This document shows, piece after piece, positions 26,194 through 34,587 of a stretch of 64,000 nt of DNA. The notes under the pieces are model-generated. The model worked only from the letters and a program-made list of their open reading frames with translations, had not been told where the DNA came from and did no database searches. Each line of letters begins with the position of its first letter. Position 1 is the stretch's first letter. The translations under genes and the position numbers were made by a program. The DNA comes from Streptomyces sp. A1136 (lineage in GTDB: Bacteria > Actinomycetota > Actinomycetes > Streptomycetales > Streptomycetaceae), in NCBI RefSeq assembly GCF_004795055.1, contig NZ_SSBJ01000008.1, positions 164,717-228,716 on the forward strand. The letters run 5' to 3'.

Positions 26194-26727
26194 ATGGGGC
26201 AGGGCGCCGGAACCGGGCAGGTCATCGTGGTGATGGGGGTGGCGGGCTCGGGGAAGACGTCGGTGGGCCGGTTGCTCGCGGACGCGCTGGGCGTTCCGTA
26301 CGCGGAGGGCGACACGTTCCATCCGGCGGCCAACGTCGCCAAAATCGCCGGGGGCACTCTGCTGGACGACTCGGACCGGTGGCCGTGGCTGGATGCCGTC
26401 GGCGCGTGGATCGGCGGGCGGGCGGCGGGCGCGGGCGGCGGTGTGGTCTCCGCGTCCGCCCTCAAGCGGGTCTACCGCGACCGGCTGCGCGCGGCGGACC
26501 CGGGCGTGGTCTTCGTGCACCTCACCGGGGAGCGCTCGCTGATCGAGAAGCGGCTGACGCGGCGCACGGGCCATTTCATGCCGGCCGCGCTGCTGGAGTC
26601 CCAGCTCGACGCGCTGGAACCGCTCCAGGACGACGAGGCGGGCGTGGTCGTGGACATCGCCGGCCCTCCGGAGCAGGTGGCGCGGCGCGCCCTGACGGCA
26701 CTGCGGGCTCCGGCGGCCGACCGCTAG
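26194..26727 (+). CDS. gntK: Gluconokinase
   Basis: A 177-residue P-loop kinase that phosphorylates D-gluconate to 6-phosphogluconate for the pentose phosphate pathway. Walker A is VMGVAGSGKTSVG near residue 14; EGDTFHP, SASALKRVYRDRLR, TRRTGHFMP and SQLDALEPL are the diagnostic GntK blocks, all in order. The start is the ATG after GGGAGGTGGGCGGC. No gluconate permease or regulator lies beside it. The 3' end overlaps the convergent small gene by four bases. Confidence 0.93.
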   Translation: MGQGAGTGQVIVVMGVAGSGKTSVGRLLADALGVPYAEGDTFHPAANVAKIAGGTLLDDSDRWPWLDAVGAWIGGRAAGAGGGVVSASALKRVYRDRLRAADPGVVFVHLTGERSLIEKRLTRRTGHFMPAALLESQLDALEPLQDDEAGVVVDIAGPPEQVARRALTALRAPAADR

Positions 26728-27002
26728 GTCCTGTCGTCGGAGCCTCGCCGGGGCCGGCGACGGCCGTCGAGTTGGACGGCGGCGAGGGTGAGGCCGCCGG
26801 CCGCGACGGCGCAGCGGTCGGCGAGGGCGCTGACCTCGACCCTGAGGGGGTCGGTGTCCGGACCGCGGCGTTCGAGGTCCGCGGCGACGGAGCGCAGCCG
26901 CTCGGCGTGCGAGCGCAGTGCGGCGGAGTGGGCGCGAAGCCCTTCGGCCGGTCCGGGCCGGTGCGGGCGGCGGCCCCGCGGGGTGGCGGGCAGGTGGGTC
27001 AC
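26724..27002 (-). CDS. Small helical hypothetical protein
   Basis: 92 residues. The centre is amphipathic helix (EGLRAHSAALRSHAERLRSVAADLERR), a short turn and a second helix (VSALADRCAVAAGGLTLAAVQL), flanked by Arg-rich ends. The two-helix shape recalls WXG100-type or pore-partner proteins, but no WxG motif is present and I do not recognise the family. It is the last gene of a leftward group, 33 bases after the hydrolase-like gene. Confidence 0.5.
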   Translation of the reverse strand: MTHLPATPRGRRPHRPGPAEGLRAHSAALRSHAERLRSVAADLERRGPDTDPLRVEVSALADRCAVAAGGLTLAAVQLDGRRRPRRGSDDRT

Positions 27003-27035
27003 GTGGGTCTCCAGCGGGCGTGGGGACGGTCGCCT

Positions 27036-28253
27036 TCACCGTGTGGCGAGCGGGTGGAGGTGGCTGCCGGTGACCGGGCCCCGGTAGTCGGCGAGCGAGG
27101 CGTCGGCCGGTGCCTGTTCGGCGGCCAGCGCGAGGACGGCGGTGCGGGGGTCGGCGGGCCGTACGGCGCAGGGCGGCGCCTCGACGGTGACGACATGGGT
27201 GACCGTGTAGAGGGTGGTGAAGTCCCGGTCCGCGGCGAGTTCCAGGACGGTCCGTGCTCCCCCGCCCCGCCCCAGCAGGGCCAGTTCGGTTCCCGAGGGC
27301 ACCGTCGCCCGGACCACCCGGGCCACTTCACACCGGTGGTGATCGCTTCCGGCGCGCGGACGGGACGGGCCCGCGAGTTGGACGACGTGGCGCGGGACTC
27401 CGTCGGGACCGATCACCCGTTGAACGAGGAGGGCGCCGGTCGCGGCTCCGATCAGGGCGAGGTTGCGGGTGTATCCGACGGGGGTGCCGGAGGTGTCCGG
27501 CACGTCGCATCCGTGGAATCCGTCGAGCCCGTCGGGTGCGGCGACTCCGTCGGGTAGGCCACGGGGGACCGTGTCGTCCGGGGCGGCGCCGGCGGTCGGG
27601 CGCGGGCCGCGACCGACGAAGGCCCGGAAGGCCGCGGCGAGAGCGAGCAGTGGTGGGGTGGCGGCGCGCCGGCCGGTGGCGATCCGCCAGCCCGCGTGGT
27701 CGTTGAAGGGGTTGTCGTCGGTCAGCGCGTCCCAGGCCAGGATGTCGGCGAAGGAAGGAGTGAGCAGACCGAAGGCTCGCTCGGCTCCCCGGTCGCGGAG
27801 GATCGCGCGGAACAGCCGGGCGGCCTCGCCCTGCCGGTCGTGCTCGGCCGCCCGGAGCACCGCGGCGCAGTCCGGGTCCGCCATCAGCTCGGGGTGGGTC
27901 TCGCGCGCGGCCCTGATCCTGCTCTTGAGGCCACAGACCGCGAGGCTGACGGCGAGGCTCTCACGGCGGGTCAGGATTCCGGCGAGCCATCCCGCCCGGG
28001 CCGCGCCCCGTCCGCGCGCGCCCCAGCCGAGCCCCGCCGGGTCGGTGAGGGTGTGGAGCAGGGTTCGCCACGCGCGGCGGGGGCCGCCGCCTCGGCGCAG
28101 CGCCGTGGCCGGCAGGCGGGCGCCGAGCGCGAGGGCGGAGGCGTACCGGGCGGCCTCGGCCACGGCGTCGGCGGCCTCGGCCAGCTCCCGGCACAAGGCG
28201 CGCAGCAGTTCGGCGTCCTCGGTGGGGGACGCGTGGCTCGGGGCGTCGGACAT
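27036..28253 (-). CDS. Hydrolase-like protein lacking the nucleophile (unnamed family)
   Basis: A 405-residue protein. The first 190 residues are helical (ELLRALCRELAEAADAVAEAARYASALALG). The C-terminal half recalls actinobacterial PGAP1/lipase-like proteins: NLALIGAATGALLVQRVIGPDGVPRHVVQLAG, then the elbow region and FTTLYTVTHVVTVEAPP. Where such proteins have GHSQGG with the catalytic Ser, this one has LLGRGGGARTVLELAAD, so no nucleophile is present. I infer a non-catalytic relative; the similarity is from memory and not certain. The start ATG follows GAGG. It lies between the P450 gene and the small helical gene on the same strand. Confidence 0.55.
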   Translation of the reverse strand: MSDAPSHASPTEDAELLRALCRELAEAADAVAEAARYASALALGARLPATALRRGGGPRRAWRTLLHTLTDPAGLGWGARGRGAARAGWLAGILTRRESLAVSLAVCGLKSRIRAARETHPELMADPDCAAVLRAAEHDRQGEAARLFRAILRDRGAERAFGLLTPSFADILAWDALTDDNPFNDHAGWRIATGRRAATPPLLALAAAFRAFVGRGPRPTAGAAPDDTVPRGLPDGVAAPDGLDGFHGCDVPDTSGTPVGYTRNLALIGAATGALLVQRVIGPDGVPRHVVQLAGPSRPRAGSDHHRCEVARVVRATVPSGTELALLGRGGGARTVLELAADRDFTTLYTVTHVVTVEAPPCAVRPADPRTAVLALAAEQAPADASLADYRGPVTGSHLHPLATR

Positions 28254-28410
28254 GGGCACCTCGGTGGTTCGGACGCGGCGGCGGGCTCCTGCGTGCGGGT
28301 TCAAGGACGGCGTCGTGCGGGGGCGTTCGCCGGCGGGGGCCGTTCGGAGGCGTTCGACCGCGGGGCGGGCCGCAGGGCCGACGGCTCCTGCTCGGGGGTC
28401 GCCGGCGGGC

Positions 28411-29766
28411 TCATCGCGGGGCGAGCCGCAGCCGGATCCCCCGCGGGTCGAGTGTCGCGGGCAGCGGTCCCATCGGTTCCAGCGCGGGTCGCCCGTCGCG
28501 TACCCGGTGTCCGCGCAGCACCGCCGCGCAGAAGGCGGCCACGACGAGCAGGCCCAGTTGGTCGCCGGGGCAGCGTCCGGCGCCATGGCTGAACGGGGCC
28601 ATCCGGAAGTCCTGGTGGGCCCCGTGGGACGACCACCTGCCGGGTACGAAGACGTGCGCGGCCGGCATGTGTTCGGGATCGCGCTGGTGGAACAGGACGG
28701 GGAGCATGACGGCGGTCCCGGCGGGGTGGCGCACACCGCGCCACTCGGTCTCGGCACGGGTGACACGGATCAGGTCGGCCACGACCGGGTAGAGCCGCAG
28801 CGATTCCCTCACGCAGGAACGCAGTCGGGGAAGCTCGCCCGAGGCGGCGTCGGCGGCCCGGGCCTCGGCGGCGGCCGCGTCCTGCTCCGCTCGGTGGACG
28901 GCGAGGAGCAGCAGCGTGCGCAGCATGGTCGCGGGGACGGTGTCCATGGCCTGGAGCCAGTGGCGGGCCTGGCCGGTGGGGTCGAGGGAGCCGGTGGGGT
29001 CGGCGTGCCGGCGGGCCCGGCCGACCAGGGTGTGCGGCTCGGCGTGGCCGGCGTACTGCGCGATGCGGGCGGCGGCCCTGTCGGAGAGTTCGCGGACGGC
29101 GCGGGATCGCCCTGTGCGCAGGCCGAACCGGGTGCCCTCGCCGCGCGACCGGCGGAGCCAGCCGCTCAGTTCCTCGTCTTCCGCGGCCGCGTCACCGAGC
29201 ACCATCCGGCGGCCGGCCCGTGCGACGGCGCGCCGGGCGCCGGCGAGCCGGAGGGTGCCGCCGCCGGTGAGCCGCCGGGTCTCTTCGGCGATGACGGCGA
29301 GGAAGGGCCCGTATGAGGGGTGGACGGTGATGCCGGATGCGAGGACGGCGTCGTCGATTCCGCGCCGGTCCTCGGGTACCGGCCCGGACGGCGGCCCGCC
29401 GCCCGGGCCCGCACAGGTGTGCGGCCGGTCCGGGGCGGGGGCGGCGCCGGATTGCGCGTAGAACTGGTGCAGGTCCTGCGGATCGAGGATGACCAGGAGG
29501 GGCCCGGACAGGCCGCGCACGAGGACGGGCGCTCCGCCGTGCTTGGCGCGCATCGCGCGCAGGGTGGCGGCGGACCAGTGGGGCCGGGCGAGGGGGGACC
29601 AGGGTCGCGTCGTGTGCGGGCGGCCGCCCGCGAACCCGCGGACGAGCTCCGGCAGCGCGTGGGTGGCGGCGAAGCGGACCGTCTCGGCCCGTCCCGCCCT
29701 GGCGGGCCGCCCGGCTCCGGTCCCGGCCTCCGCCGAACGGCCGGCCGTCGTGGTCGACTGGGTCAT
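28411..29766 (-). CDS. Cytochrome P450
   Basis: A 451-residue P450. The heme-binding loop is FSHGAGRCPGDQLG with Cys near residue 406, the K-helix ExxR is ESLRLYP near 315, and the PERF region is FVPGRWSS. The presumed I-helix reads LQAMDTVPATML, retaining an acid-alcohol DT pair in an unusual context. A region around residues 85-150 is Gly/Pro-rich. No redox partner is adjacent. ATG 29766 has a poor ribosome site; a TTG at 29832 is also possible. It belongs to a leftward group with hydrolase-like and beta-lactamase-like genes, so a secondary-metabolite or lipid-modifying role is possible but unproven. Confidence 0.75.
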   Translation of the reverse strand: MTQSTTTAGRSAEAGTGAGRPARAGRAETVRFAATHALPELVRGFAGGRPHTTRPWSPLARPHWSAATLRAMRAKHGGAPVLVRGLSGPLLVILDPQDLHQFYAQSGAAPAPDRPHTCAGPGGGPPSGPVPEDRRGIDDAVLASGITVHPSYGPFLAVIAEETRRLTGGGTLRLAGARRAVARAGRRMVLGDAAAEDEELSGWLRRSRGEGTRFGLRTGRSRAVRELSDRAAARIAQYAGHAEPHTLVGRARRHADPTGSLDPTGQARHWLQAMDTVPATMLRTLLLLAVHRAEQDAAAAEARAADAASGELPRLRSCVRESLRLYPVVADLIRVTRAETEWRGVRHPAGTAVMLPVLFHQRDPEHMPAAHVFVPGRWSSHGAHQDFRMAPFSHGAGRCPGDQLGLLVVAAFCAAVLRGHRVRDGRPALEPMGPLPATLDPRGIRLRLAPR

Positions 29767-29891
29767 TGCCGGGACCACCTTGCCTGGTCGGGCGGGCTCC
29801 CGGGGGGCGGGGGCGCCGCAGCCGTCGGTCAACGGTCGGTGACATCGGGATCACCGTACGTCGGAGGTGGTGGGTGCGCGCCCCGGGTGCG

Positions 29892-30698
29892 CTACGGGAG
29901 TGGACCGGCCGCCGGGGGCCGCCGGGCCGCGAAGGCCGTCTCACGGAAGGCGGTGGGCGGCGGTCCGCCCGGGGCGGCCGGGGCGGCCGGGACGAGCACC
30001 GCCCAACGTGGCAGGCGGGGTGAGACCCACACGGCCGGGCCGTCACCGTGCGACCAGACGCCGGAGGGGGCGGGCCGCCAGAGGAGGCCGCGCGCCGGGA
30101 CGAGTTCGCCGGTGCGGATGCGGAGCGACTCGGCGGTCCAGGTGCGGGGAACGGGGTGGTCGGCGGCGGAGAGCAGGTGCCGCAGGAACCGGGCCAGGTC
30201 GGCGCCGGTGGTGTGCAGGCCGAGGCCCGTCAGGCGGGTACGGGTCATGCCGAGGGGTCGCCAGATCCGGGCGGGGGCGTACTCGGCCAGCGGCCCACCG
30301 CAGAGGTGCTCCGCGAGCCGGGTCAGAAGGGGGACGCCGCCGGGGCGGGTGAGGAGGTGGTGGGCGGTAATGCCGTCGGGTGCCCCGGTCCCCTGGAAGG
30401 CGGGGTCGCGGGAGGCGACGGGCGCGACGCCGAGTGGTCCGTAGGCGCTGAGGGGTGTGTGCAGCGCCAGGTCGCCCCGGGCGACCAGGTCGCCGATGAC
30501 GGGCCAGACGGCCAGCACGGCGGCGAGGCCGTCGACGTCGAGGGCGGCCTCCTGGTCACTGCCGGCGGCTCGGACGCCGTCGGCGTCTCCGACGGCCCAC
30601 ACGGCTCCGGGGCCCGCGGTCCGGGCCAGGGCCCGCTCCCATGCCTGTGGCTCCTCGTCCCGCCCGGCCGGGTCCGCCTGCTCGTTCCGCACCGTCAT
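29892..30698 (-). CDS. Beta-lactamase/transpeptidase-like protein lacking catalytic residues
   Basis: A 268-residue serine beta-lactamase-family (class C-like) protein. The fold is recognisable from VLAVWPVIGDLVARGDLALHTPLSAYGPL, ITAHHLLTRPGGVPLLTRLAEHL, IWRPLGM, GADLARFLRHLL and WVSPRLPRWAVLVP. The SxxK catalytic pair, normally just before this VLA segment, is replaced by DGLAAV, and the segment that usually bears the YxN tyrosine is missing, making the protein about 80-100 residues shorter than active relatives. There is no signal peptide. I predict a catalytically dead protein; a binding role or ongoing decay are both possible. Confidence 0.65.
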   Translation of the reverse strand: MTVRNEQADPAGRDEEPQAWERALARTAGPGAVWAVGDADGVRAAGSDQEAALDVDGLAAVLAVWPVIGDLVARGDLALHTPLSAYGPLGVAPVASRDPAFQGTGAPDGITAHHLLTRPGGVPLLTRLAEHLCGGPLAEYAPARIWRPLGMTRTRLTGLGLHTTGADLARFLRHLLSAADHPVPRTWTAESLRIRTGELVPARGLLWRPAPSGVWSHGDGPAVWVSPRLPRWAVLVPAAPAAPGGPPPTAFRETAFAARRPPAAGPLP

Positions 30699-30828
30699 GG
30701 TCCGCCACGCTAACGGGCCACCGGTCCGCCGCCGGGCGCGCCGCCCGGCGCGGCCGCGCCTCTCCACCCGGATGCCGGTACGACAATCCGCGTGCGGGGT
30801 CGGTGCCGGGGTCCGGCAAGGTGCCCGG

Positions 30829-31450
30829 GTGATCGTTTCCCCTCCCCATCTCCCCGCTTCGGCCGTCCGAGAACGCGACGCGGTGGCGCCCCGCCTGGGC
30901 ATCGGTTGTCGGAGGCTCCCGATGGCCGGCCGACGTGGCTTCCCGCCGAGTTCACCGGCCGGGAGGTCCGGCTGGTGTCCTTGGCGGGCGGCGTACGGAT
31001 GACGTCGGCCAGCCTTCGTGAAGTCGCCTGAAGACAACGGAATACCGGCACTGGTGTACACCGACGGCTCCCACTGCCGGGAACGGACGCCGTCGATCCG
31101 CGGACGCGGGTGTCGGTCGGCGAAGCGGTCCGCTTCACCTCCGAACACCGGGTGTACCTGCTGGACGGCGCGGTCGACATGGCGAGCCGCTACGCGCGGG
31201 GCGGCCGCCTGAGCCTCGGACCGGCGTCGACCGGGGCCCTGGCCTTCGCGGCGGGGCCCCTGGCGACGCTCCCGTCCGCGATCGTGGTCGATGTCGGACT
31301 CGCGGACGGCCGCTGGTCGGTGATCGAGGCGAATGCCGCCTGGGCCGCCGGGATGTAGGCCTGCGACCCGCAGCGTGCCCGGACGTGGTCCTGCGGGCTC
31401 GCGCCCCGGTCGGGTCCGTGGCCGACGGGTACCGGGAGTTCCCCCGGTGA
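30829..31450 (+). pseudogene. Decayed ATP-grasp (DUF4343-like) gene
   Basis: Pieces of one ATP-grasp protein lie in consecutive different frames: VIVSPPHLP (from GTG 30829), WLPAEFTGREVRLVSLAGG (about 30940-31000), FVKSPEDNGIPALVYTDGSH (about 31015-31075), then VSVGEAVRFTSEHRVYLLDGAVDMASRYARGG and LPSAIVVDVGLADGRWSVIEANAAWAAGM (31110-31358). The order matches intact relatives, in which FVKPP, DLPSA.VVDVG and VEANAAWASG occur. Frameshifts near 31014 and 31077, a stop TAG at 31356-31358 where relatives have Tyr, and a further shift before DVVLRARAPVG break it. The middle of the N-terminal half appears deleted. Confidence 0.75.
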
Positions 31451-31517
31451 GGCGCGGCCGTAGCCGGGGTCGCCGGGCCGGGTGGCCTTTCCGGGGCGCC
31501 CGCGTCAGCCTGGGTGC

Positions 31518-33074
31518 ATGACCGCACCCGCTGAGCCGCCGCCCGAACAGACCCCCGGCGTGCCGGGGGAACAGTCCCCGACACGGCCGGTTCCGCCGGC
31601 GTCCGGGTCCGGCGTCCCGGACGTGCCGATCGCTTCGGCGCGGGGGCGGTGGATCCTGCTCACCACGGTCCTCGGGTCGAGCATGGCGCTGCTGGACTCG
31701 ACGGTGGTGAACGTCGCGCTCCCGCAGATCGGCCGGGACCTCGGCGCCGATCTCGCGGTGCTCCAGTGGACGGTCAACGCCTATCTGCTGACCCTGGCCG
31801 GGCTGATCCTGGTCGGCGGGGCGCTCGGAGACCGCTTCGGTCGGCGGCGGATCTTCGTGCTGGGCGTGATCTGGTTCGCCGCCGGATCCCTGCTGTGCGG
31901 CATCGCGCCGAACGAAGGCGTGTTGATCGCCGCCCGCGCCCTCCAGGGCATCGGCGGGGCCCTGCTGACACCCGGTTCGCTGGCCTTGATCCAGGGTTCG
32001 ATCAGGTCCGATGACCGGGCGCGCGCGATCGGCCTGTGGTCCGGGCTGGGCGGGGTGGGCGCGGCCGTGGGGCCGTTCCTCGGGGGGTGGCTGGTCGACG
32101 GGCCCGGCTGGCGGTGGGTGTTCCTGCTGAACGTGCCGGTGGCCGCGCTGTGCGTGCCGGTGGCGCTGAGACACGTACCGGAATCGCGGGATCCGCAGGC
32201 GCACGGGCGGTTCGACGTGGCGGGCGCCGTGATCGGGGCGGCCTCGCTGGGCCTGCTCACCTACGCGCTGATCGAGGCGCGCAACGGCACGGCGCAGGCC
32301 GTGGCGACGGCGGTGGGCGGGCTGCTGCTGGGGGCCCTGTTCGTCTGGGTCGAGCGCCGGCGACAGTACCCGATGGTGCCGCCGTCGATCTTCGCCTCCC
32401 GGCAGTTCACCGCCGTCAACCTCGTCACCTTGTGCGTGTACGCGGCCTTCGGCGGCTTCTTCTTCCTGGTGGTGCTCCAGCTCCAGGTCGTGGTCGGGTA
32501 TTCGGCGCTGGCCTCCGGGGCCGCGTTGCTGCCGACGACGGCCCTGATGCTGTTGCTGTCCGCGCGCGCGGGCGCGCTCGGGGAGCGGATCGGGCCGCGC
32601 ATCCCGCTCACGGTCGGGCCGTTGCTGTGCGCGGGCGGGATGCTGCTGATGCTGCGGGTCGGGCCGGGCGCCTCGTACGGGGCGGACGTGCTGCCGGCGC
32701 TCGTCGTGATGGGGATGGGGATGGTGACCCTGGTGGCTCCGCTGACGGCGACCGTGCTGGCCTCGGTCGACCCCGGCCGGGCGGGTCTCGCCAGCGGCAT
32801 CAACAACGCCGCCGCGCGGGCCGCCGGGCTGCTCGCGGTGGCCGCGTTGCCGCTGTTGGCGGGGATGGGTCCCGACTCCTACCTCTCCGCGCCGGCTTTC
32901 GACGCGGCCTTCGGGCGGGCCATGCTCTGGTGCGCGGGCATCCTCGTGGTGGGGTCGGTCCTGGCGTGGGCGACCGTACGCAAGCCCGCGCCGGCGTCGT
33001 GCCACCCGCTGTGTCGTACCTGCTGCGGGGTGACCTCGCCCCCGCTCGAACCGCCGCGCACGGCGGGGCGGTGA
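31518..33074 (+). CDS. MFS drug exporter, DHA2/EmrB-QacA family
   Basis: A 518-residue 14-helix drug:proton antiporter. The N-terminal 40 residues are Pro-rich and cytoplasmic. Motif D1/C of the family, SMALLDSTVVNVALPQIGRDL, and the loop motif GALGDRFGRRRIF are intact, as is GGVGAAVGPFLGGWLV in helix 5. The C-terminus ends with a short Cys/His segment and TSPPLEPPR, common in Streptomyces members. No ribosome site precedes the ATG, so translation may be leaderless. There is no adjacent regulator; substrates are unknown. Confidence 0.9.
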   Translation: MTAPAEPPPEQTPGVPGEQSPTRPVPPASGSGVPDVPIASARGRWILLTTVLGSSMALLDSTVVNVALPQIGRDLGADLAVLQWTVNAYLLTLAGLILVGGALGDRFGRRRIFVLGVIWFAAGSLLCGIAPNEGVLIAARALQGIGGALLTPGSLALIQGSIRSDDRARAIGLWSGLGGVGAAVGPFLGGWLVDGPGWRWVFLLNVPVAALCVPVALRHVPESRDPQAHGRFDVAGAVIGAASLGLLTYALIEARNGTAQAVATAVGGLLLGALFVWVERRRQYPMVPPSIFASRQFTAVNLVTLCVYAAFGGFFFLVVLQLQVVVGYSALASGAALLPTTALMLLLSARAGALGERIGPRIPLTVGPLLCAGGMLLMLRVGPGASYGADVLPALVVMGMGMVTLVAPLTATVLASVDPGRAGLASGINNAAARAAGLLAVAALPLLAGMGPDSYLSAPAFDAAFGRAMLWCAGILVVGSVLAWATVRKPAPASCHPLCRTCCGVTSPPLEPPRTAGR

Positions 33075-33089
33075 GTCCCTCCCGCCGCG

Positions 33090-33698
33090 ATGTGCTGGAG
33101 CGCCACGGCCGACCTGACGGCGGGCACCGTCATCACCGCCGTGGGAGCGGTGTGCGTGCTCCGCGTCCGGCGGACACGTGACCTGTCCCTCGCCGCGCTG
33201 CCGCTGCTGCTCGGCGCGCACCAGCTGGTGGAGGCGGCGGTCTGGGCTCCCGGTGGGGGCGGGGGCGCAGCGGCCACCGCGTGGGCGGTGATCGCCCTGC
33301 CCCTGCTGCCGGTGTGGGTGCCCCCGGGCGTGCTGCTCGCCGCCGGGCCGGGGGCTCCACCGCGGCTGTGGGGACCGGTGGCCGCCGGTCTCGCCACGGC
33401 GGGGTACCTGGCGTACTGCCTGGCCGCCGGGACGGTATCGGCGCGGATCAGGGGTCACACCGTCGGCTACGGCGTGGACGTGCCGTACCCGGCGCCGGTC
33501 CTCGCCGGTTATCTCTTCGCCACGCTGGGCGCCCTGCTCCTCACCGATGACCGCCGGTTGCGGCGGTTGGGGGCGGTACTCGCCGTCGGCGCGCTGGTCT
33601 GCGCGGGGTTGTGGCGGTTGGAGTTCGCCTCCACCTGGTGCGCGTTCGCGGCGGTCGCCTCGGTGCTGCTGCTCGGCTGGGTGCGCCGCCGGCGCTGA
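33090..33698 (+). CDS. DUF6629-family membrane protein
   Basis: A 202-residue protein with about six transmembrane helices. It opens MCWSATADLTAGTVI, the characteristic start of this actinobacterial family, and keeps LLGAHQLVEAAVW and a CAGLWRLEFASTWCAFAA block near the end. Function is unknown. It starts 15 bases after the MFS exporter stop and probably shares its transcript. Confidence 0.8.
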   Translation: MCWSATADLTAGTVITAVGAVCVLRVRRTRDLSLAALPLLLGAHQLVEAAVWAPGGGGGAAATAWAVIALPLLPVWVPPGVLLAAGPGAPPRLWGPVAAGLATAGYLAYCLAAGTVSARIRGHTVGYGVDVPYPAPVLAGYLFATLGALLLTDDRRLRRLGAVLAVGALVCAGLWRLEFASTWCAFAAVASVLLLGWVRRRR

Positions 33699-33715
33699 GC
33701 CGCGGGCCCGGGGCG

Positions 33716-33877
33716 TCACTGGTTGTGGGCGCCCAGGACGAAGAGCAGGTAGACGAAGCCGGCGAAGAGGTGACCCACGAAGAGGTAGGCCACCAGTCGG
33801 ATGACCAGTCCGCGCGGGAACTTGGACTCGATCCGCTTGAGCACGCTCAGGGGCTGGTCGGGCGGGGTGGGGGACAC
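33716..33877 (-). CDS. DUF6126-family small membrane protein
   Basis: A 53-residue protein: a polar N-terminus with KRIESKFPRGLVIRL and one or two hydrophobic segments (VAYLFVGHLFAGFVYLLFVLGA). It starts at a GTG, 8 bases after GAGGAG and 15 bases after the stop of the XRE-cupin regulator. This small family is regularly paired with XRE-cupin regulators in Streptomyces, which supports the call. Function is unknown. Confidence 0.8.
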   Translation of the reverse strand: MSPTPPDQPLSVLKRIESKFPRGLVIRLVAYLFVGHLFAGFVYLLFVLGAHNQ

Positions 33878-33892
33878 GGTGCGGCTCCTCGG

Positions 33893-34525
33893 TCAGCGGC
33901 GGTCGGTGGTGGCCCCGCCGAGGCAGAGCCCGGCGAGGCTGCTCTGCAGCAGGGTGTGGACGAACAGGAGGTCGGCGCCCGCGGCGGTGGCCGCGCCGAT
34001 CCGGTGCGGGGTCAGCGAGTCGAAGTGCGCGCTGTCGCCGGGCTCCAACAGGTACTCGCTCTCCCCCAGGTGCAGCCGGAGCGTGCCGGTGAGCACGTAC
34101 AGCCACTCCTCGCCGGGGTGGACGCGGACCAACTCGCCCTGGCCCCGGCCGGCCGGGACGTGGACGCGCAGCGCCTGCATGCCACGGCCGGAGCCACCGG
34201 CCTGCCAGTACGTCCAGCCGTCCGCCTCGCGGGCCCCGGGCCCACCCGCCCGTACGATGGGATCGGCCGCGGCGGGGGTCTCGCCGAGCAACTCGGAGAC
34301 GGTCGTACCGTAGGTGCGGGCCAAGCCGAGCAGGAGCGGCAGGGAGGGTTGGCGCCGGCCGGTTTCCAGCCGGGACAGGTGGGCCGGCGAGAGCCGGGCC
34401 CGGGCGGCGGCGGCTTCCAGGGTGAGTCCGGCGCGGCGGCGCAGCTCGCGCAGCTGCGGGGCCACGGCGGGAAGCTCTTCCCCCGCGGCCGGGTCGTCGT
34501 CGCCGGGGGCGGGACCGGTTGTCAT
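33893..34525 (-). CDS. XRE-cupin transcriptional regulator
   Basis: A 210-residue regulator. An N-terminal XRE helix-turn-helix (LRELRRRAGLTLEAAAARARLSPAHLSRLETGRRQPSL, residues 25-62) is joined to a C-terminal cupin barrel (VRVHPGEEWLYVLTGTLRLHLGESEYLLEPGDSAHFDSLTPH), which has Glu and His residues suited to metal or ligand binding. The ATG at 34525 has no ribosome site; TTGCCG and CTCAAT upstream give a leaderless promoter. It forms an operon with the DUF6126 gene. The TTTGCC palindromes upstream are the likely autoregulatory operators. Confidence 0.9.
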   Translation of the reverse strand: MTTGPAPGDDDPAAGEELPAVAPQLRELRRRAGLTLEAAAARARLSPAHLSRLETGRRQPSLPLLLGLARTYGTTVSELLGETPAAADPIVRAGGPGAREADGWTYWQAGGSGRGMQALRVHVPAGRGQGELVRVHPGEEWLYVLTGTLRLHLGESEYLLEPGDSAHFDSLTPHRIGAATAAGADLLFVHTLLQSSLAGLCLGGATTDRR

Positions 34526-34545
34526 GCTTCGATTGAGCCAGACTT

Positions 34546-34583
34546 TTGCCCCTCCGGCAATTCTCTTTGCCTCTGAGGCAAAG
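34546..34583. promoter_or_regulatory. Operator array upstream of the XRE-cupin gene
   Basis: Two inverted repeats share the half-site TTGCC: TTGCC-CCTCC-GGCAA at 34546-34560 and a perfect 9+1+9 repeat CTTTGCCTC-T-GAGGCAAAG at 34565-34583. Read leftward, TTGCCG and CTCAAT (17-base spacing) form a promoter ending at the regulator ATG, and the first repeat lies inside that spacer. This is the expected layout for autorepression. Confidence 0.6.
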
Positions 34584-34587
34584 ACCC

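Noticed and set aside
28254..28410. Small gene between the P450 and the hydrolase-like gene
   Set aside because: 157 bases with no start, ribosome site or recognisable protein on either strand.
31482..31517. Upstream start extending the MFS exporter by 12 residues
   Set aside because: The added residues (MAFPGRPRQPGC) look non-coding and there is no ribosome site; ATG 31518 fits relatives better.
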